A stretch of DNA of 64,000 nucleotides from Arthrobacter sp. UM1 (GCF_020483305.1 NZ_JACWAB010000006.1:62001-126000), one strand, 5' to 3'. Shown: positions 8,556 through 17,490, counted from the stretch's first letter. Numbers and translations are program-made. The notes: generated from the sequence alone by a model not told the origin.

Positions 8556-8770
8556 TTCCACACCCGTTTTCGCCACCGCACCCGGTTTCCGGCGTAAACA
8601 CCCGTTTTCGATCACGATTTTGAGCAGAAACGGGTGTGAACCGCGCCAGGTGCACAGAAACGGGTGCGAACGGCACGAGGCGCACGGAACCGGGTGTGTA
8701 CGGACCTGGACGCACAGAAATGGGTGCGGCCAGGGTCCAGGCGGCGCATGCCGAGCGAAAACGGGTGCAG
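8556..8770. repeat. Dispersed intergenic repeat, copy 2, with 30-bp array
   Basis: The hairpin core ACACCCGTTT (8598-8607) / AAACGGGTGT (8628-8637) is followed by GAAACGGGTG-like units starting at 8627, 8657, 8687 and 8717, exactly 30 bases apart, and a fifth degenerate unit with GGGTG at 8763. The bases between unit heads vary. This fills most of the gap 8475-8826; no gene is seen there. Confidence 0.8.
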
Positions 8771-8826
8771 CTGCGCCCGACTCGCGGCGGCTCGGGCAGG
8801 AGCGCGCGAGAGACAGGCGCCCCGCC

Positions 8827-10218
8827 CTACCGCGTCCGCCCTGCGCGGCGGCCCCGGGTCTCGAGGCCTTCGAAGGCGTAGCCCATTTCGTCGTCGAGCG
8901 CGGTGCGGCTGCGGTTCTTCGGGAGGAAGAAGACGTAGACCACGAGCGAGACCGCAATGCACGCCGTGACGTAGAGGAAGAACTCGGTCCGCATGCCGTG
9001 CTTGCTGAGGTATTCGCCGATGAGCGGGGTGGTGCCGCCGAAGAGCGAGTTGGCGATCGCGTACCCGAGGCCCACGCCGAGAGCGCGGATCTTCGCGGGG
9101 AACAGCTCGGCCTTCACGATCGCGGAGATGGACGTGTAGCCCACGGTGATGACGAGGCCGCCCAGCATGAGCAGGAACGCCGCGAACGGGGAGCGCACGC
9201 CGGCGAGGGTGCCGAGAATCGGCCAGGTGAAGAGCACGCCGCCCACGCCGAAGGCGATGAGCACGGTCTTGCGCCCCACCTTGTCCGAGACGAGGCCGGC
9301 GAGCGGCTGGAGCAGCATGAAGATGAACAGGGCCCAGAAGTTGATGACCGAGGTCTGGGTCTTGGGGATCCCGGAGACGTTGTTCATGTAGCTGAGGATG
9401 TACGTGGTGTACGTGTAGAACGCCACGGTGCCGCCGAGCGTCAGCAGCACGCACACGAGCAGCGGCTTCCAGTGCTGGGTGAAGAGGACCTTGAGGGTGC
9501 CCGCGTTCTGCACGTCCTTGCGGTCCGAGGCCACGGCGATCTGCTCGGTCTCGAGGGACTCCTCCATGCTGCGGCGCAGCCAGAGGACCACGAGCGCGGC
9601 CACGGCGCCGATCCAGAACGGGATGCGCCAGCCCCACTCGCCGAGCTGGTCCTGGGTGAGGACGTTCTGCAGGACGATGAGCGTGAGCAGGGCCAGCACC
9701 TGGCCGCCCACGAGCGTCACGTACTGGAAGCTGGAGAAGAAACCGCGGCGGTTCCTCGTCGCGATCTCGGACATGTAGGTGGCCGAGGTGCCGTACTCGC
9801 CGCCGAGCGAGAAGCCCTGGAGCAGCCGCGAGAAGTAGAGGATGATCATGGCCCAGAGGCCGATCGCGTCCTTGCCCGGCAGGAGCGCCAGGATGAGCGA
9901 GCCGGCGGACATGAGCGTGATGGAGAGCGTCAGCGCGGCCTTGCGCCCGTGCCGGTCCGCGTACCGCCCGAAGAACCACGAGCCCACCGGCCGCATGAGG
10001 AACGTCAGGGCGAAGCCGAGGTAGGCGTCGATCTGGCCCTGGACGGGGTCGTGCTTGTCGAAGAAGTGCGCCGCGAAGTAGGAGCTGAACGCGGCGTAGA
10101 TGTAGAGGTCGTACCACTCGATGAGGTTGCCGGCCGAGCCCTTGAGCGTGTTCGCCACGGCCTGGCGCATCTGCTCGGGGGTGGGCTTCGCGGCCGGTGC
10201 GGTGTCCGTGTGCGCCAT
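8827..10218 (-). CDS. MHS-family MFS transporter (alpha-ketoglutarate permease-like)
   Basis: 463 residues, 12 membrane segments, metabolite:H+ symporter family. Family marks are GNLIEWYDLYIYAAFSSYFA in helix 1, GRYADRHGRKAALT after helix 2, SLGGEYGTSATYMSEIA in helix 4-5 and SDKVGRKTVLIAFG in the central loop. Overall resemblance is to alpha-ketoglutarate/dicarboxylate or shikimate permeases; the exact substrate is not readable. GAAGGAG precedes the ATG. It is divergent from the ABC transporter genes, and its 3' side faces the repeat array. Confidence 0.87.
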   Translation of the reverse strand: MAHTDTAPAAKPTPEQMRQAVANTLKGSAGNLIEWYDLYIYAAFSSYFAAHFFDKHDPVQGQIDAYLGFALTFLMRPVGSWFFGRYADRHGRKAALTLSITLMSAGSLILALLPGKDAIGLWAMIILYFSRLLQGFSLGGEYGTSATYMSEIATRNRRGFFSSFQYVTLVGGQVLALLTLIVLQNVLTQDQLGEWGWRIPFWIGAVAALVVLWLRRSMEESLETEQIAVASDRKDVQNAGTLKVLFTQHWKPLLVCVLLTLGGTVAFYTYTTYILSYMNNVSGIPKTQTSVINFWALFIFMLLQPLAGLVSDKVGRKTVLIAFGVGGVLFTWPILGTLAGVRSPFAAFLLMLGGLVITVGYTSISAIVKAELFPAKIRALGVGLGYAIANSLFGGTTPLIGEYLSKHGMRTEFFLYVTACIAVSLVVYVFFLPKNRSRTALDDEMGYAFEGLETRGRRAGRTR

Positions 10219-10387
10219 GGTGCTCCTTCGCTGGTGTGCCGTCGCGTGCGGACGCGGGCTTCCGGGCCGGGCCCGTCACGACGGCGCGCCGACTCGGGGC
10301 CCAGGCTGCGGGCTGCCGCGCCGGCACGCTGAACGCAAGACAGCTTAGGGCACCTGAAAGAACCCTGTGAAACCCAGGTCACACCGA

Positions 10388-10393
10388 TAGGAT
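10388..10393 (+). promoter_or_regulatory. -10 element of a probable leaderless promoter for the ABC ATPase
   Basis: TAGGAT ends six bases before the ATG at 10400, which would put the transcript start at or next to the A of ATG. TGTGAA at 10366-10371 is a weak -35 candidate. No ribosome site precedes the ATG. Confidence 0.45.
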
Positions 10394-10399
10394 CTCCGT

Positions 10400-11110
10400 A
10401 TGGCCAGCCCCGCCCTCTCCCTGCGCGACTGCGGCCTCACCCTGGGCTCCACCGTCTGCGCTCCGCCCACCACCCTCGATGCGCCGGCCGGGACCCTCAC
10501 CGCCCTGACCGGGCCGAACGGCAGCGGCAAGACCACGCTCCTGCGCATCGCCGCGGGCCGCGTCCCCCAGCACGGCGGCTCCGCGAGCGTCTTCGGCAGC
10601 GCGCCGGACTCCCGCTCGGCCGAGTTCCGCCGGACCGTCTGCGACGGCATCGACCCCGTGGACACCGCCTCGGACCTCACGGTCGGCGAGAACATCGTCA
10701 TGGTCAGCCTCGCCTGGAACGGCGTCTCCGACCTCCGCGACCTCCCCACCGCGCCCGTCATGCTCGAGCTCGGCGTGGACGCCTTCCTCGACCGCTTCCC
10801 GCACGAGCTCTCCTCCGGCCAGCGGCAGATGCTCACTCTCTCGATGCTCCTCGCCCGCCCCTCCCGGCTCATGCTCCTCGACGAGCCCGAGCGGCACCTC
10901 GACCACGAGCGCCGCCTCATCCTCGCCCGCGCCCTGCGCTCGCTGGCGGCAGGCGGCCCCGCCGTCGTCGTGAGCACGCACAGCCGCGAGATCCTCGAGG
11001 CGGCGGACCAGACGGTTACCCTCGAGGCGCACCTCCCGCGCGCGGATCCGGATCACGACGACGACGGCCTCGCGCAGCCCGGCAGCGAGACCGGGGACGC
11101 GGCCCCGTGA
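10400..11110 (+). CDS. ABC transporter ATP-binding protein
   Basis: 236 residues. Walker [14 protein letters not shown] near residue 40, signature LSSGQRQ near 138, Walker B RLMLLDEP near 155, and the H-loop STHS near 195 are all intact, so it should be an active ATPase. It overlaps the downstream membrane protein by 4 bases (GTGA). The substrate is unknown; the partner is a large DUF6297-like membrane protein, so export or membrane remodelling is more likely than nutrient uptake (no binding protein). A -10-like hexamer six bases upstream of ATG suggests leaderless translation. Confidence 0.85.
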   Translation: MASPALSLRDCGLTLGSTVCAPPTTLDAPAGTLTALTGPNGSGKTTLLRIAAGRVPQHGGSASVFGSAPDSRSAEFRRTVCDGIDPVDTASDLTVGENIVMVSLAWNGVSDLRDLPTAPVMLELGVDAFLDRFPHELSSGQRQMLTLSMLLARPSRLMLLDEPERHLDHERRLILARALRSLAAGGPAVVVSTHSREILEAADQTVTLEAHLPRADPDHDDDGLAQPGSETGDAAP

Positions 11111-12678
11111 GCGCCGAGCCCGACTGGCCCGAGCCCGCCGGCACGGCCTTCTCCCGCTCCCGGCGCGCGGAGAGGTACCTCGCCGGGGCGAGGCTCGCGC
11201 GGGGCAAGGAGGGCGGCCGCGTGGAGGCGTGGGTCTACACGTACACGGCGGTCATCGTGGGCGCGTACTTCGCCTTCCCCGCGGGCCAGGCGGTCTCCGC
11301 GCTCATCACCGCGGCCCTCGACGCCGCGGCCGGCGCCGTCCCCGACGCGCTCGCCGCGAGCCTTCTCCTCGGCGCGGCCCTCCTCTCCGCGCTGGGGCTC
11401 GGGACCGTGGTGGGCCCCGTCCGGGCGGGCAGCGCCACAGTGCGCCGGCGGCTGCGCCTCCCGATCTCCCGCGTGCTCACCCTCGGCCCCGGCTGGGCGG
11501 GGGTGTCGGCGGCGGTCAACGCCTTCGCGCTCGTCACGGCCTGGATGGGGATGGCGTTCGGCTCGCTGCGGCCGGCCTCCGTCCCGGGCATGCTCGGCTC
11601 GACCCTCCTCGCCGCGGCCGCCGCCCTGACCCTCGCCGCCGTGGGCGAGTGGGGCCGCCGCGTCCCGGTTCTGGCGGGGGCGGCGAGCGTCGTCGTGCTG
11701 GCGGGCACGGGGGTGCTGGCTCCGCTCTTCTTCGAGGCGCTCGCGCGGCCCCTTCCGTGGCTCGCGGCCGCTGTGGGGCTCGGGGCGCTGGACGCGTGGA
11801 TCCTCACGCGGATCCGCGAGGACACGGTGCTCTCGGCGACGGACCGTGTGGACCGCTCGCTCGCGTCCGTCTCGGCGGGCCGTGCCGACGACGGCGCCCG
11901 CGGCCTCGTCCCCGCCCCGCGCGGCCTGCGTCGGACGAGCGCGTGGGATGGGCGCAGTCGCGGGACGGGCTGGGACAGAGGCGGAATGGGCCGGGCCGCC
12001 AGCGGGGCGGGCCGAGCCCAAGGCGGAACCCGCCGAGACGGGAGCGCCCTCGGGAGAATCCCCGAGGCACGCGGCTCCGCGCGTCTCGGCATTGCGCCCG
12101 CCCGGGCCGTGCGCCGAACGCTTGTGGGGCTGCTGCGCCGGCCGGGCTCGGCCGCGATGAGCCTCGGCTGGGTCATCGCGGCGGCCGTGCTGCTGGCGCT
12201 GCCCTCGCGCGAGGACTGGGCTTCGACGGCCTACGCGCTCATCCTCTTCGCGGCCTCCGCTCCCCTGTTCCAGCCCGCACGCGAGCACGCCGCCGTGCTC
12301 TCGCAGGGAACCGTCATGCCGGCGACGCCCCGCGGCCTCGGCACGATGACAGCTCTCCCCGCCCTCGTCACCGTCCTCGCCGGAAGCGCGGCCGGGCTGA
12401 TCGCAGCGGACTCGGCCCGCCCGGCCCTGCAGGCCGTCACGGCCTCCGTGCTGGCCGCGGTCATCCACCTCGTGCGGGTGCGCATGTCCGCGAGCAGGAC
12501 GCCGGACGCGGCCAGGCCGTCCTCCCGCGCCTCCTCGGAGGCCTCCCGGGGCGGCTCCCCCGCCGCTGCCGGCTTCCCGACGACGACGGCCGGCGACGTC
12601 GCCGCGCAGATCGTCCTCCCCGTGGCTGTCTTCACCTTCCTGTTCAACGCCCTCGTCCGGGTGCTTCCGGGGGCGTAG
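11107..12678 (+). CDS. Large membrane protein, permease partner of the ABC ATPase (DUF6297-like)
   Basis: 523 residues from a GTG that overlaps the ATPase stop. Two groups of membrane helices (residues about 40-240 and 340-520) are separated by a Gly/Arg-rich hydrophilic loop, about 245-330, of very low complexity. The arrangement resembles the DUF6297 family found beside single ABC ATPases in actinobacteria; I recognise the context more than the sequence. The C-terminal helix is followed immediately by the stop. Probably the membrane half of an ABC exporter of unknown substrate. Confidence 0.75.
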   Translation: MSAEPDWPEPAGTAFSRSRRAERYLAGARLARGKEGGRVEAWVYTYTAVIVGAYFAFPAGQAVSALITAALDAAAGAVPDALAASLLLGAALLSALGLGTVVGPVRAGSATVRRRLRLPISRVLTLGPGWAGVSAAVNAFALVTAWMGMAFGSLRPASVPGMLGSTLLAAAAALTLAAVGEWGRRVPVLAGAASVVVLAGTGVLAPLFFEALARPLPWLAAAVGLGALDAWILTRIREDTVLSATDRVDRSLASVSAGRADDGARGLVPAPRGLRRTSAWDGRSRGTGWDRGGMGRAASGAGRAQGGTRRDGSALGRIPEARGSARLGIAPARAVRRTLVGLLRRPGSAAMSLGWVIAAAVLLALPSREDWASTAYALILFAASAPLFQPAREHAAVLSQGTVMPATPRGLGTMTALPALVTVLAGSAAGLIAADSARPALQAVTASVLAAVIHLVRVRMSASRTPDAARPSSRASSEASRGGSPAAAGFPTTTAGDVAAQIVLPVAVFTFLFNALVRVLPGA

Positions 12679-12844
12679 GGATCGCGGCTGGTCCAGGGGA
12701 TTTTCGGCAGAGTGACGCCGTTTCAGCACCGGCTCGCCCTGTGACCGGCAGCACGCGAGGGGACTCCGGCGGCGAGGCGCCGATTCGGGGACGCCGGGGA
12801 TCAGGCCTGCAGGGCGGATCCCACTGAGGCGCTATAAACAGTGC

Positions 12845-13105
12845 ATGTGCATCACACCACAGCTGGTCAAGACCTGCGCCTGGGCGCTCTTCGCCGTGGA
12901 CGCCGTGCTCTTCTTCATCCGAGGGTCGGTGTCGATCGCCCCGCTCACCCTGGCGTGGGTCACGATGTTCGCTGCCGGGGACATCATGCAGAGCAGGCAG
13001 GCGGAGCGGGAGGCCGGAACCGCTGACCGGCGCGAGCGGCGCGAGCGGCTCGAACGGCAGGCACGGGCCAGGATCGAGCGGGCCCGAATGGAGAGGGCCG
13101 GCTGA
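12845..13105 (+). CDS. Small membrane protein with a basic coiled-coil tail
   Basis: 86 residues. Two hydrophobic segments (TCAWALFAVDAVLFFI and IAPLTLAWVTMFAAGDI) are followed by an Arg/Glu-rich helical tail from residue 50 (RRERRERLERQARARIERAR). There is no ribosome site, but TATAAA lies seven bases before the ATG, suggesting a leaderless mRNA. Codon third positions are G/C-rich through the helices. Function unknown; likely a small actinobacterial membrane protein. Confidence 0.55.
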   Translation: MCITPQLVKTCAWALFAVDAVLFFIRGSVSIAPLTLAWVTMFAAGDIMQSRQAEREAGTADRRERRERLERQARARIERARMERAG

Positions 13106-13147
13106 GGCTCAGCCCGTCCCCCGCCCCCGCCCCGTCCTTGTCCCGGA

Positions 13148-13203
13148 TTTGTGGCGCGTTTCGTGCAGAATCGGGCCGGATTCCGCACGAAACGCGCCAC
13201 AAA
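13148..13203. repeat. Long near-perfect palindrome, possible bidirectional terminator or REP-like element
   Basis: TTTGTGGCGCGTTTCGTGC at 13148-13166 pairs perfectly with 13185-13203 (19 bp), and pairing continues with mismatches inward and outward. It lies between the convergent small membrane gene and scoB, so it could terminate both. Confidence 0.7.
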
Positions 13204-13258
13204 CCGGAAAAAGGGGGTGGCAGAAGGGGGAAGAGGGCCGGGAGGAGAGAGACGCCCC

Positions 13259-13885
13259 CTACAGGATCCTCGCCTCGGTCTTCGCCCGGACCTCGTCCTC
13301 GGTGACGCCCGGGGCGGTCTCCACGAGCTTGAGGCCGCCCTCGACCACGTCCAGCACCGCCAGGTCCGTGATGATGCGGTCCACCACGGCCGCGCCGGTC
13401 AGCGGCAGCGAGCACTCCTTGAGCACCTTCGCCGAGCCGTCCTTGGCCGTGTGCTCCATGAGCACCACGCGCCGCTTTGCGCCGTGGACCAGGTCCATCG
13501 CGCCGCCCATGCCCTTGACCATCTTGCCGGGGATCATCCAGTTCGCGAGGTCGCCGGTCTCGGACACCTGCATGCCGCCGAGGATCGCCACGTCGATCTT
13601 CCCGCCGCGGATCATCCCGAAGGACATGGCCGAGTCGAAGTAGGACGCCCCCTTGAGGACGGTGACCGTCTCCTTGCCGGCGTTGATGAGATCGGGGTCG
13701 ACGTCGTCGTCCACCGGATACGGGCCCACCCCGAGGATGCCGTTCTCCGACTGGAACATGACGAACCGTGACTCGGGGACGTGGTTGGGCACGAGGGTCG
13801 GGAGGCCGATGCCCAGGTTGACGAACGCCCCGTCCGGGACCTCGGCGGCGGCGCGGGCCGCCATCTCGTCGCGCGAGAATGCCAT
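13259..13885 (-). CDS. scoB: 3-oxoacid (acetoacetyl) CoA-transferase subunit B
   Basis: 208 residues, normal length for subunit B, which carries the catalytic glutamate. Near residue 45 is [13 protein letters not shown], containing the SENG motif with that glutamate, and [13 protein letters not shown] precedes it near residue 22. Moves CoA between acetoacetate and succinyl-CoA or an acyl-CoA. Start at ATG 13885 with AAGGAA upstream. Lies 2 bases after subunit A and is last in the ketone-body operon, ending at the palindrome at 13148-13203. Confidence 0.93.
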   Translation of the reverse strand: MAFSRDEMAARAAAEVPDGAFVNLGIGLPTLVPNHVPESRFVMFQSENGILGVGPYPVDDDVDPDLINAGKETVTVLKGASYFDSAMSFGMIRGGKIDVAILGGMQVSETGDLANWMIPGKMVKGMGGAMDLVHGAKRRVVLMEHTAKDGSAKVLKECSLPLTGAAVVDRIITDLAVLDVVEGGLKLVETAPGVTEDEVRAKTEARIL

Positions 13886-13887
13886 GG

Positions 13888-14784
13888 CTAGTTCCTTCCT
13901 CCGGGCGTCTCGGGCGCCGGCTCCCCCGCGGGACGGGTGGTGCGCTTCTCGATGGGCTTCTCGATGTCGGGGCCGACGACGAGGATGCGGTCCACGAACG
14001 CGCTCGGCAGGTGGACGGAGTCCGGGTCGATCTCGCCGGGCTCGACGATCTCCTCGACCTGGATCACGCACGTCTTGCCGCTCATGGCCGCGACGGGGTT
14101 GAAGTTCCGGGCGGCCTTGTTGAAGACGAGGTTGCCGTACACGTCCGCCTTCCACGCGTGGACGAGCGACATGTCCGCCACGATGGCCTCCTCGAAGACG
14201 AACTCCGTGTCCTCGCCGCCGTGGCGGATGGTCCGGGTCTCCTTCTTCTGCGAGGCCTTCTCCACGCTGCCGTCCGCGGCGTACTTCTGCGGCAGGCCGC
14301 CCTCGGCCACCTGCGTGCCCACGCCGGCCTGGGTGAAGAAGCCGCCGATGCCGGAGCCGCCCGCGCGCATGCGCTCGGCGAGCGTGCCCTGCGGCATGAG
14401 CTCCACCTCGAGCTCGCCCGCGAGGTACTGCCGCGCGAACTCCTTGTTCTCCCCGACGTAGGAGGACATCATCTTCCGCAGCCGCCCCGCCTCGAGGAGC
14501 ACGGCCAGGCCGATCCCGTCCACGCCGGCGTTGTTGCTCGCCACGGAGAGGTCGTCGGCGCCGGAAGCCAGGACCGCGTCGATGAGGATCTGCGGGATGC
14601 CGTTGAGGCCGAACCCGCCTACGGAGAGCGTCTGCCCGGACGCGATGCCCTGCACCGCCTCCTCCGGCGTGCGGACGATCTTGGAGCCGGGCAGCTGCGC
14701 GAGCCGCTCGACCTTCTCCTGCAGCTCCGGCGAGAGCGCCGGGGGCTGGCCGGACGGGACCGGCGAGTGTGCTTCTGGGGTCAT
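13888..14784 (-). CDS. scoA: 3-oxoacid (acetoacetyl) CoA-transferase subunit A
   Basis: 298 residues, longer than the usual 230-240 because of an N-terminal extension of about 40 residues (Pro/Ser-rich then [16 protein letters not shown]) and a C-terminal Pro/Glu-rich tail. The core shows [48 protein letters not shown] and [13 protein letters not shown]. The ATG at 14784 overlaps the dehydrogenase stop by 4 bases, fixing the start well. Forms the active heteromer with ScoB. Confidence 0.92.
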   Translation of the reverse strand: MTPEAHSPVPSGQPPALSPELQEKVERLAQLPGSKIVRTPEEAVQGIASGQTLSVGGFGLNGIPQILIDAVLASGADDLSVASNNAGVDGIGLAVLLEAGRLRKMMSSYVGENKEFARQYLAGELEVELMPQGTLAERMRAGGSGIGGFFTQAGVGTQVAEGGLPQKYAADGSVEKASQKKETRTIRHGGEDTEFVFEEAIVADMSLVHAWKADVYGNLVFNKAARNFNPVAAMSGKTCVIQVEEIVEPGEIDPDSVHLPSAFVDRILVVGPDIEKPIEKRTTRPAGEPAPETPGGRN

Positions 14785-15542
14785 CGGGCGCCCCACCCTC
14801 CATCCATCGGGAACGACGAGCCGGTCACCATGCCGGCGTCCTTGCCAGCGAGCCACATCACGAGCGAGGCGACCTCCTCCGGCTGCACGAGCCGCTTGAT
14901 CGACGCCTCGGCCAGCATGATCTGGCTCACAACATCTTCTTCCCTCATGCTATTCAGCCGAGCCTGATCGCGCACCTGCCCCCGCACGAGCGGCGTCTCC
15001 ACAAAGGCCGGGCCGATGCAGTTGCTCGTCACGCCGTGCTCGCCGGCCTCGAGGGCGATGGTCTTGCTCAGCCCCTCGAGCCCGTGCTTCGCCGCGACGT
15101 AGGCGGACTTGTACGGGGAGGCCTGCAGCCCGTGGACCGAGGACATGTGGATCAGCCGGCCGAAGCCCCGCTCGTACATCCCCGGCAGCACCCACTTCGA
15201 GAGCAGGAACGGCGCCTCCAGCATGATCCGGTGCAGCAGCCGCCAGTCCTCCGCCTTGTACTCGTGGACCGGGTTCATCCGCTGGACGCCTGCGTTGTTG
15301 ACGAGGATGTCGACGTCGGACGGCCGCTCCGCGAGCTCCCGCTCCAGGGCCTCGGTGTCGGAGAAGTCGACCACCCAGGCCTCGCCGCCGATCCGCTCGG
15401 CGACCCGGCGTGCGCCGTCGTCGTCGCGATCCGCCACGGTGACCCGGGCGCCGGCCTCCGCGAGCGCCTCGGCGGCCGCGAGGCCGATCCCCGAGGCTCC
15501 CCCGGTGACGACGGCGTGCTTTCCCTCGAAGAACGAGTCCAT
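14781..15542 (-). CDS. bdhA: 3-hydroxybutyrate dehydrogenase (SDR family)
   Basis: 253 residues, classical short-chain dehydrogenase. NAD-binding [19 protein letters not shown] near residue 14, NNAG near 87, active-site Ser in [10 protein letters not shown] and YVAAKHG (Tyr-x-x-x-Lys) near 152-156, and [13 protein letters not shown] near 185, which is typical of D-3-hydroxybutyrate dehydrogenases. Oxidises 3-hydroxybutyrate to acetoacetate, the substrate of the CoA-transferase genes translationally coupled downstream. GGAGC precedes the ATG. Confidence 0.9.
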   Translation of the reverse strand: MDSFFEGKHAVVTGGASGIGLAAAEALAEAGARVTVADRDDDGARRVAERIGGEAWVVDFSDTEALERELAERPSDVDILVNNAGVQRMNPVHEYKAEDWRLLHRIMLEAPFLLSKWVLPGMYERGFGRLIHMSSVHGLQASPYKSAYVAAKHGLEGLSKTIALEAGEHGVTSNCIGPAFVETPLVRGQVRDQARLNSMREEDVVSQIMLAEASIKRLVQPEEVASLVMWLAGKDAGMVTGSSFPMDGGWGAR

Positions 15543-15589
15543 CAGTGCTCCTGTGCGTTGGTCTGGGGTGGGCTGGGCGGGCGCCCGGT

Positions 15590-17083
15590 CTAGACGGTGC
15601 CCTTCTCGGCGAGGAGGCGCTCGCGGTCCTCGTCGTCGATCTTCTCAAGGTCCGCGCCCCGGGTCTCGCGGAGCACGAGCACCGAGACGAACGTGATGGC
15701 GCACGCGATCGCGAGGTAGATCGAGACGGAGACCGGCGCGCCCGTGCGCTTGAGGAGCTCGAGCGAGATGATCGGCGCGAGCGAGCCCGCCACGATCGAG
15801 GTGACCTGGTAGCCGAGCGAGACGCCCGAGTAGCGCATCCGGGTGGGGAACATCTCCGCCATGAGGGCCGGCTGCGGCGCGTACATGAGGCCGTGGATGA
15901 GCAGGCCGAGGATGATCGCGAGGAGGATGACGAACGGGTTCTTCGTGTCGAACATCGGGAACGCGGCGAAGCCCCACGCCGCCATGAGCACCGCGCCCGC
16001 CGCGTAGACGGGCCTGCGGCCGAAGCGGTCCGAGGCGCGGCCCCACATCGGGACGGTGCAGAAGTGGATGACGTGCGCGATGAGCATCCAGAGCAGAATC
16101 GCCGAGGTGTCCATCTTGAGGAACGTCTTCAGGTAGGTGATCGAGAACGTCACGATGATGTAGTACGCGATGTTCTCCGCGAACCGCAGGCCCATCGCCG
16201 TGAAGACGCCGCGCGGGTAGCGCCGGAACACCTCGCCGACGCCGAAGGACTGGGCCTTGGACTCCTCGACCTCCTCCTGGACCTCCTTGAAGATCGGCGC
16301 GTCCTCCACCTTGGTGCGGATGTAGTAGCCGACGGCGACGATGAGCGCCGAGAGCCAGAAGCCGACGCGCCAGCCCCAGGAGTCGAACTGCCCGGTGGAG
16401 AGGGTCTTGGACAGGATGAGCAGGACGATCGTGGCGAGCAGGTTGCCGAGCGGCACCGCCGACTGCGGCCAGGACGCCCAGAAGCCGCGCTCCCTGTTGG
16501 GCGCGTGCTCGGCCACGAGGAGGACGGCGCCGCCCCACTCGCCGCCGACGGCGAAGCCCTGGAGGAAGCGCAGCGCCACGAGGAGGACCGGCGCGGCGTA
16601 GCCGATCTGGTGGAACGTGGGCAGGCAGCCCATGAGGAACGTGGAGACGCCCACGAGGATGATGGCGATCTGGAGCAGGTGCTTGCGCCCGTGCTTGTCG
16701 CCGAAGTGGCCGAACACGATGCCGCCGAGCGGGCGGGCCACGAAGCCGACGGCGTAGGTGATGAACGCCTTGATGATGCCGTCCGCGTCGCTGCCCGTGT
16801 CCGGGAAGAACTGGTGGCCGAAGACGAGCGTGGCCGCGGTGGCGTAGAGGAAGAACTCGTACCACTCGACGACGGTGCCCGCCATGGACGCGGCCACGAC
16901 CCGGCGCAGGCCCCGGCTCGTGGCGCTGGTGTGGGGGCCGTTGCCGGGGGCGGGGGTGGCGGGGGCGGCGGGGCTCGACGCCGGGCCGCCGTGGCCCGGT
17001 CCTGTCGGGCCACCGTGACCGGGTCCTGTCGGGCGGCCGGCTCCGGGGGCGGCCGAGCCGTTTCCGGGTGCTGCGGTGGACAT
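15590..17083 (-). CDS. MHS-family MFS transporter, probable 3-hydroxybutyrate/acetoacetate permease
   Basis: 497 residues, 12 membrane segments, metabolite:H+ symporter family. The first 58 residues are a low-complexity Gly/Pro/His region with two copies of TGPGHGGP. The core begins VVEWYEFFLYATAATLVFG and includes GHFGDKHGRKHLL, VGGEWGGAVLLVAEHAP and GRASDRFGRRPVY. It is first in a four-gene minus-strand operon with bdhA, scoA and scoB, so ketone-body uptake is the best guess; the family alone would also allow shikimate or proline. AGGAGG lies six bases before ATG. Confidence 0.87.
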   Translation of the reverse strand: MSTAAPGNGSAAPGAGRPTGPGHGGPTGPGHGGPASSPAAPATPAPGNGPHTSATSRGLRRVVAASMAGTVVEWYEFFLYATAATLVFGHQFFPDTGSDADGIIKAFITYAVGFVARPLGGIVFGHFGDKHGRKHLLQIAIILVGVSTFLMGCLPTFHQIGYAAPVLLVALRFLQGFAVGGEWGGAVLLVAEHAPNRERGFWASWPQSAVPLGNLLATIVLLILSKTLSTGQFDSWGWRVGFWLSALIVAVGYYIRTKVEDAPIFKEVQEEVEESKAQSFGVGEVFRRYPRGVFTAMGLRFAENIAYYIIVTFSITYLKTFLKMDTSAILLWMLIAHVIHFCTVPMWGRASDRFGRRPVYAAGAVLMAAWGFAAFPMFDTKNPFVILLAIILGLLIHGLMYAPQPALMAEMFPTRMRYSGVSLGYQVTSIVAGSLAPIISLELLKRTGAPVSVSIYLAIACAITFVSVLVLRETRGADLEKIDDEDRERLLAEKGTV

Positions 17084-17136
17084 GGGTGGCCTCCTGGAGG
17101 TGAGTCAGCCTTGTGGGGGTGAGGTCTGAAAATGAA

Positions 17137-17152
17137 CGTGACTCAGGTCACT
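17137..17152. promoter_or_regulatory. CRP-like site upstream of the ketone-body operon
   Basis: CGTGACTCAGGTCACT: GTGA-N6-TCAC with perfect half-sites, 54 bases upstream of the transporter start. Matches the CRP/GlxR-type consensus and resembles the site at 5293. Confidence 0.5.
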
Positions 17153-17210
17153 ATTTCCGGACAGAGTACCAGTGATCTGCGCACAGATGACAGGAGTTCC
17201 TTGAAGTAGT

Positions 17211-17228
17211 GCGTGCATTTGTGCACGC
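17211..17228. promoter_or_regulatory. Palindrome in the ketone-body operon upstream region
   Basis: GCGTGCA-TTTG-TGCACGC, perfect 7-base arms, about 130 bases upstream of the transporter start. Candidate operator; the regulator is not visible nearby. Confidence 0.4.
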
Positions 17229-17309
17229 GCAGGGTGCAGGGGCGCCCCATTGGCCCCAAAAAACGTCCTCCCCCACTCGTCTCGCCCGTCTTGACCCGCC
17301 CCTCGCCCG

Positions 17310-17490
17310 CACCGCACCCTCTTCCGCTCACCTCCGGCGATCCACACCGCTTTCTGCTCACGCCCCCGCCGGCCCACACCCGCTTCCGCACGCCCCGGCG
17401 ATCCACACCCGTTTCTGCTCAAAAACCCGCTCAGAACCGGGTGTATTCGCCTGAAAGCGGGTGCGAAGGCGAAAACGGGTGTGGCGACGG
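17310..17490. repeat. Dispersed intergenic repeat, copy 3 (inverted orientation)
   Basis: CACACC-headed units at about 17313, 17342, 17374 and 17403 (spacing 29-32) run into the hairpin ACACCCGTTTCTG (17405-17417) / CAGAACCGGGTGT (17432-17444), then CGGGTGCG and CGGGTGTGG units. CTGCTCAAAA matches the core seen at 7610 and 8610 on the other strand. Together with the operators this fills the gap 17084-17576. Confidence 0.75.

Noticed and set aside
8627-8770. CRISPR array with 30-base period
   Set aside because: The conserved part is only about 10 bases, units diverge, there are no spacers of constant size between long identical repeats, and no cas genes are present.
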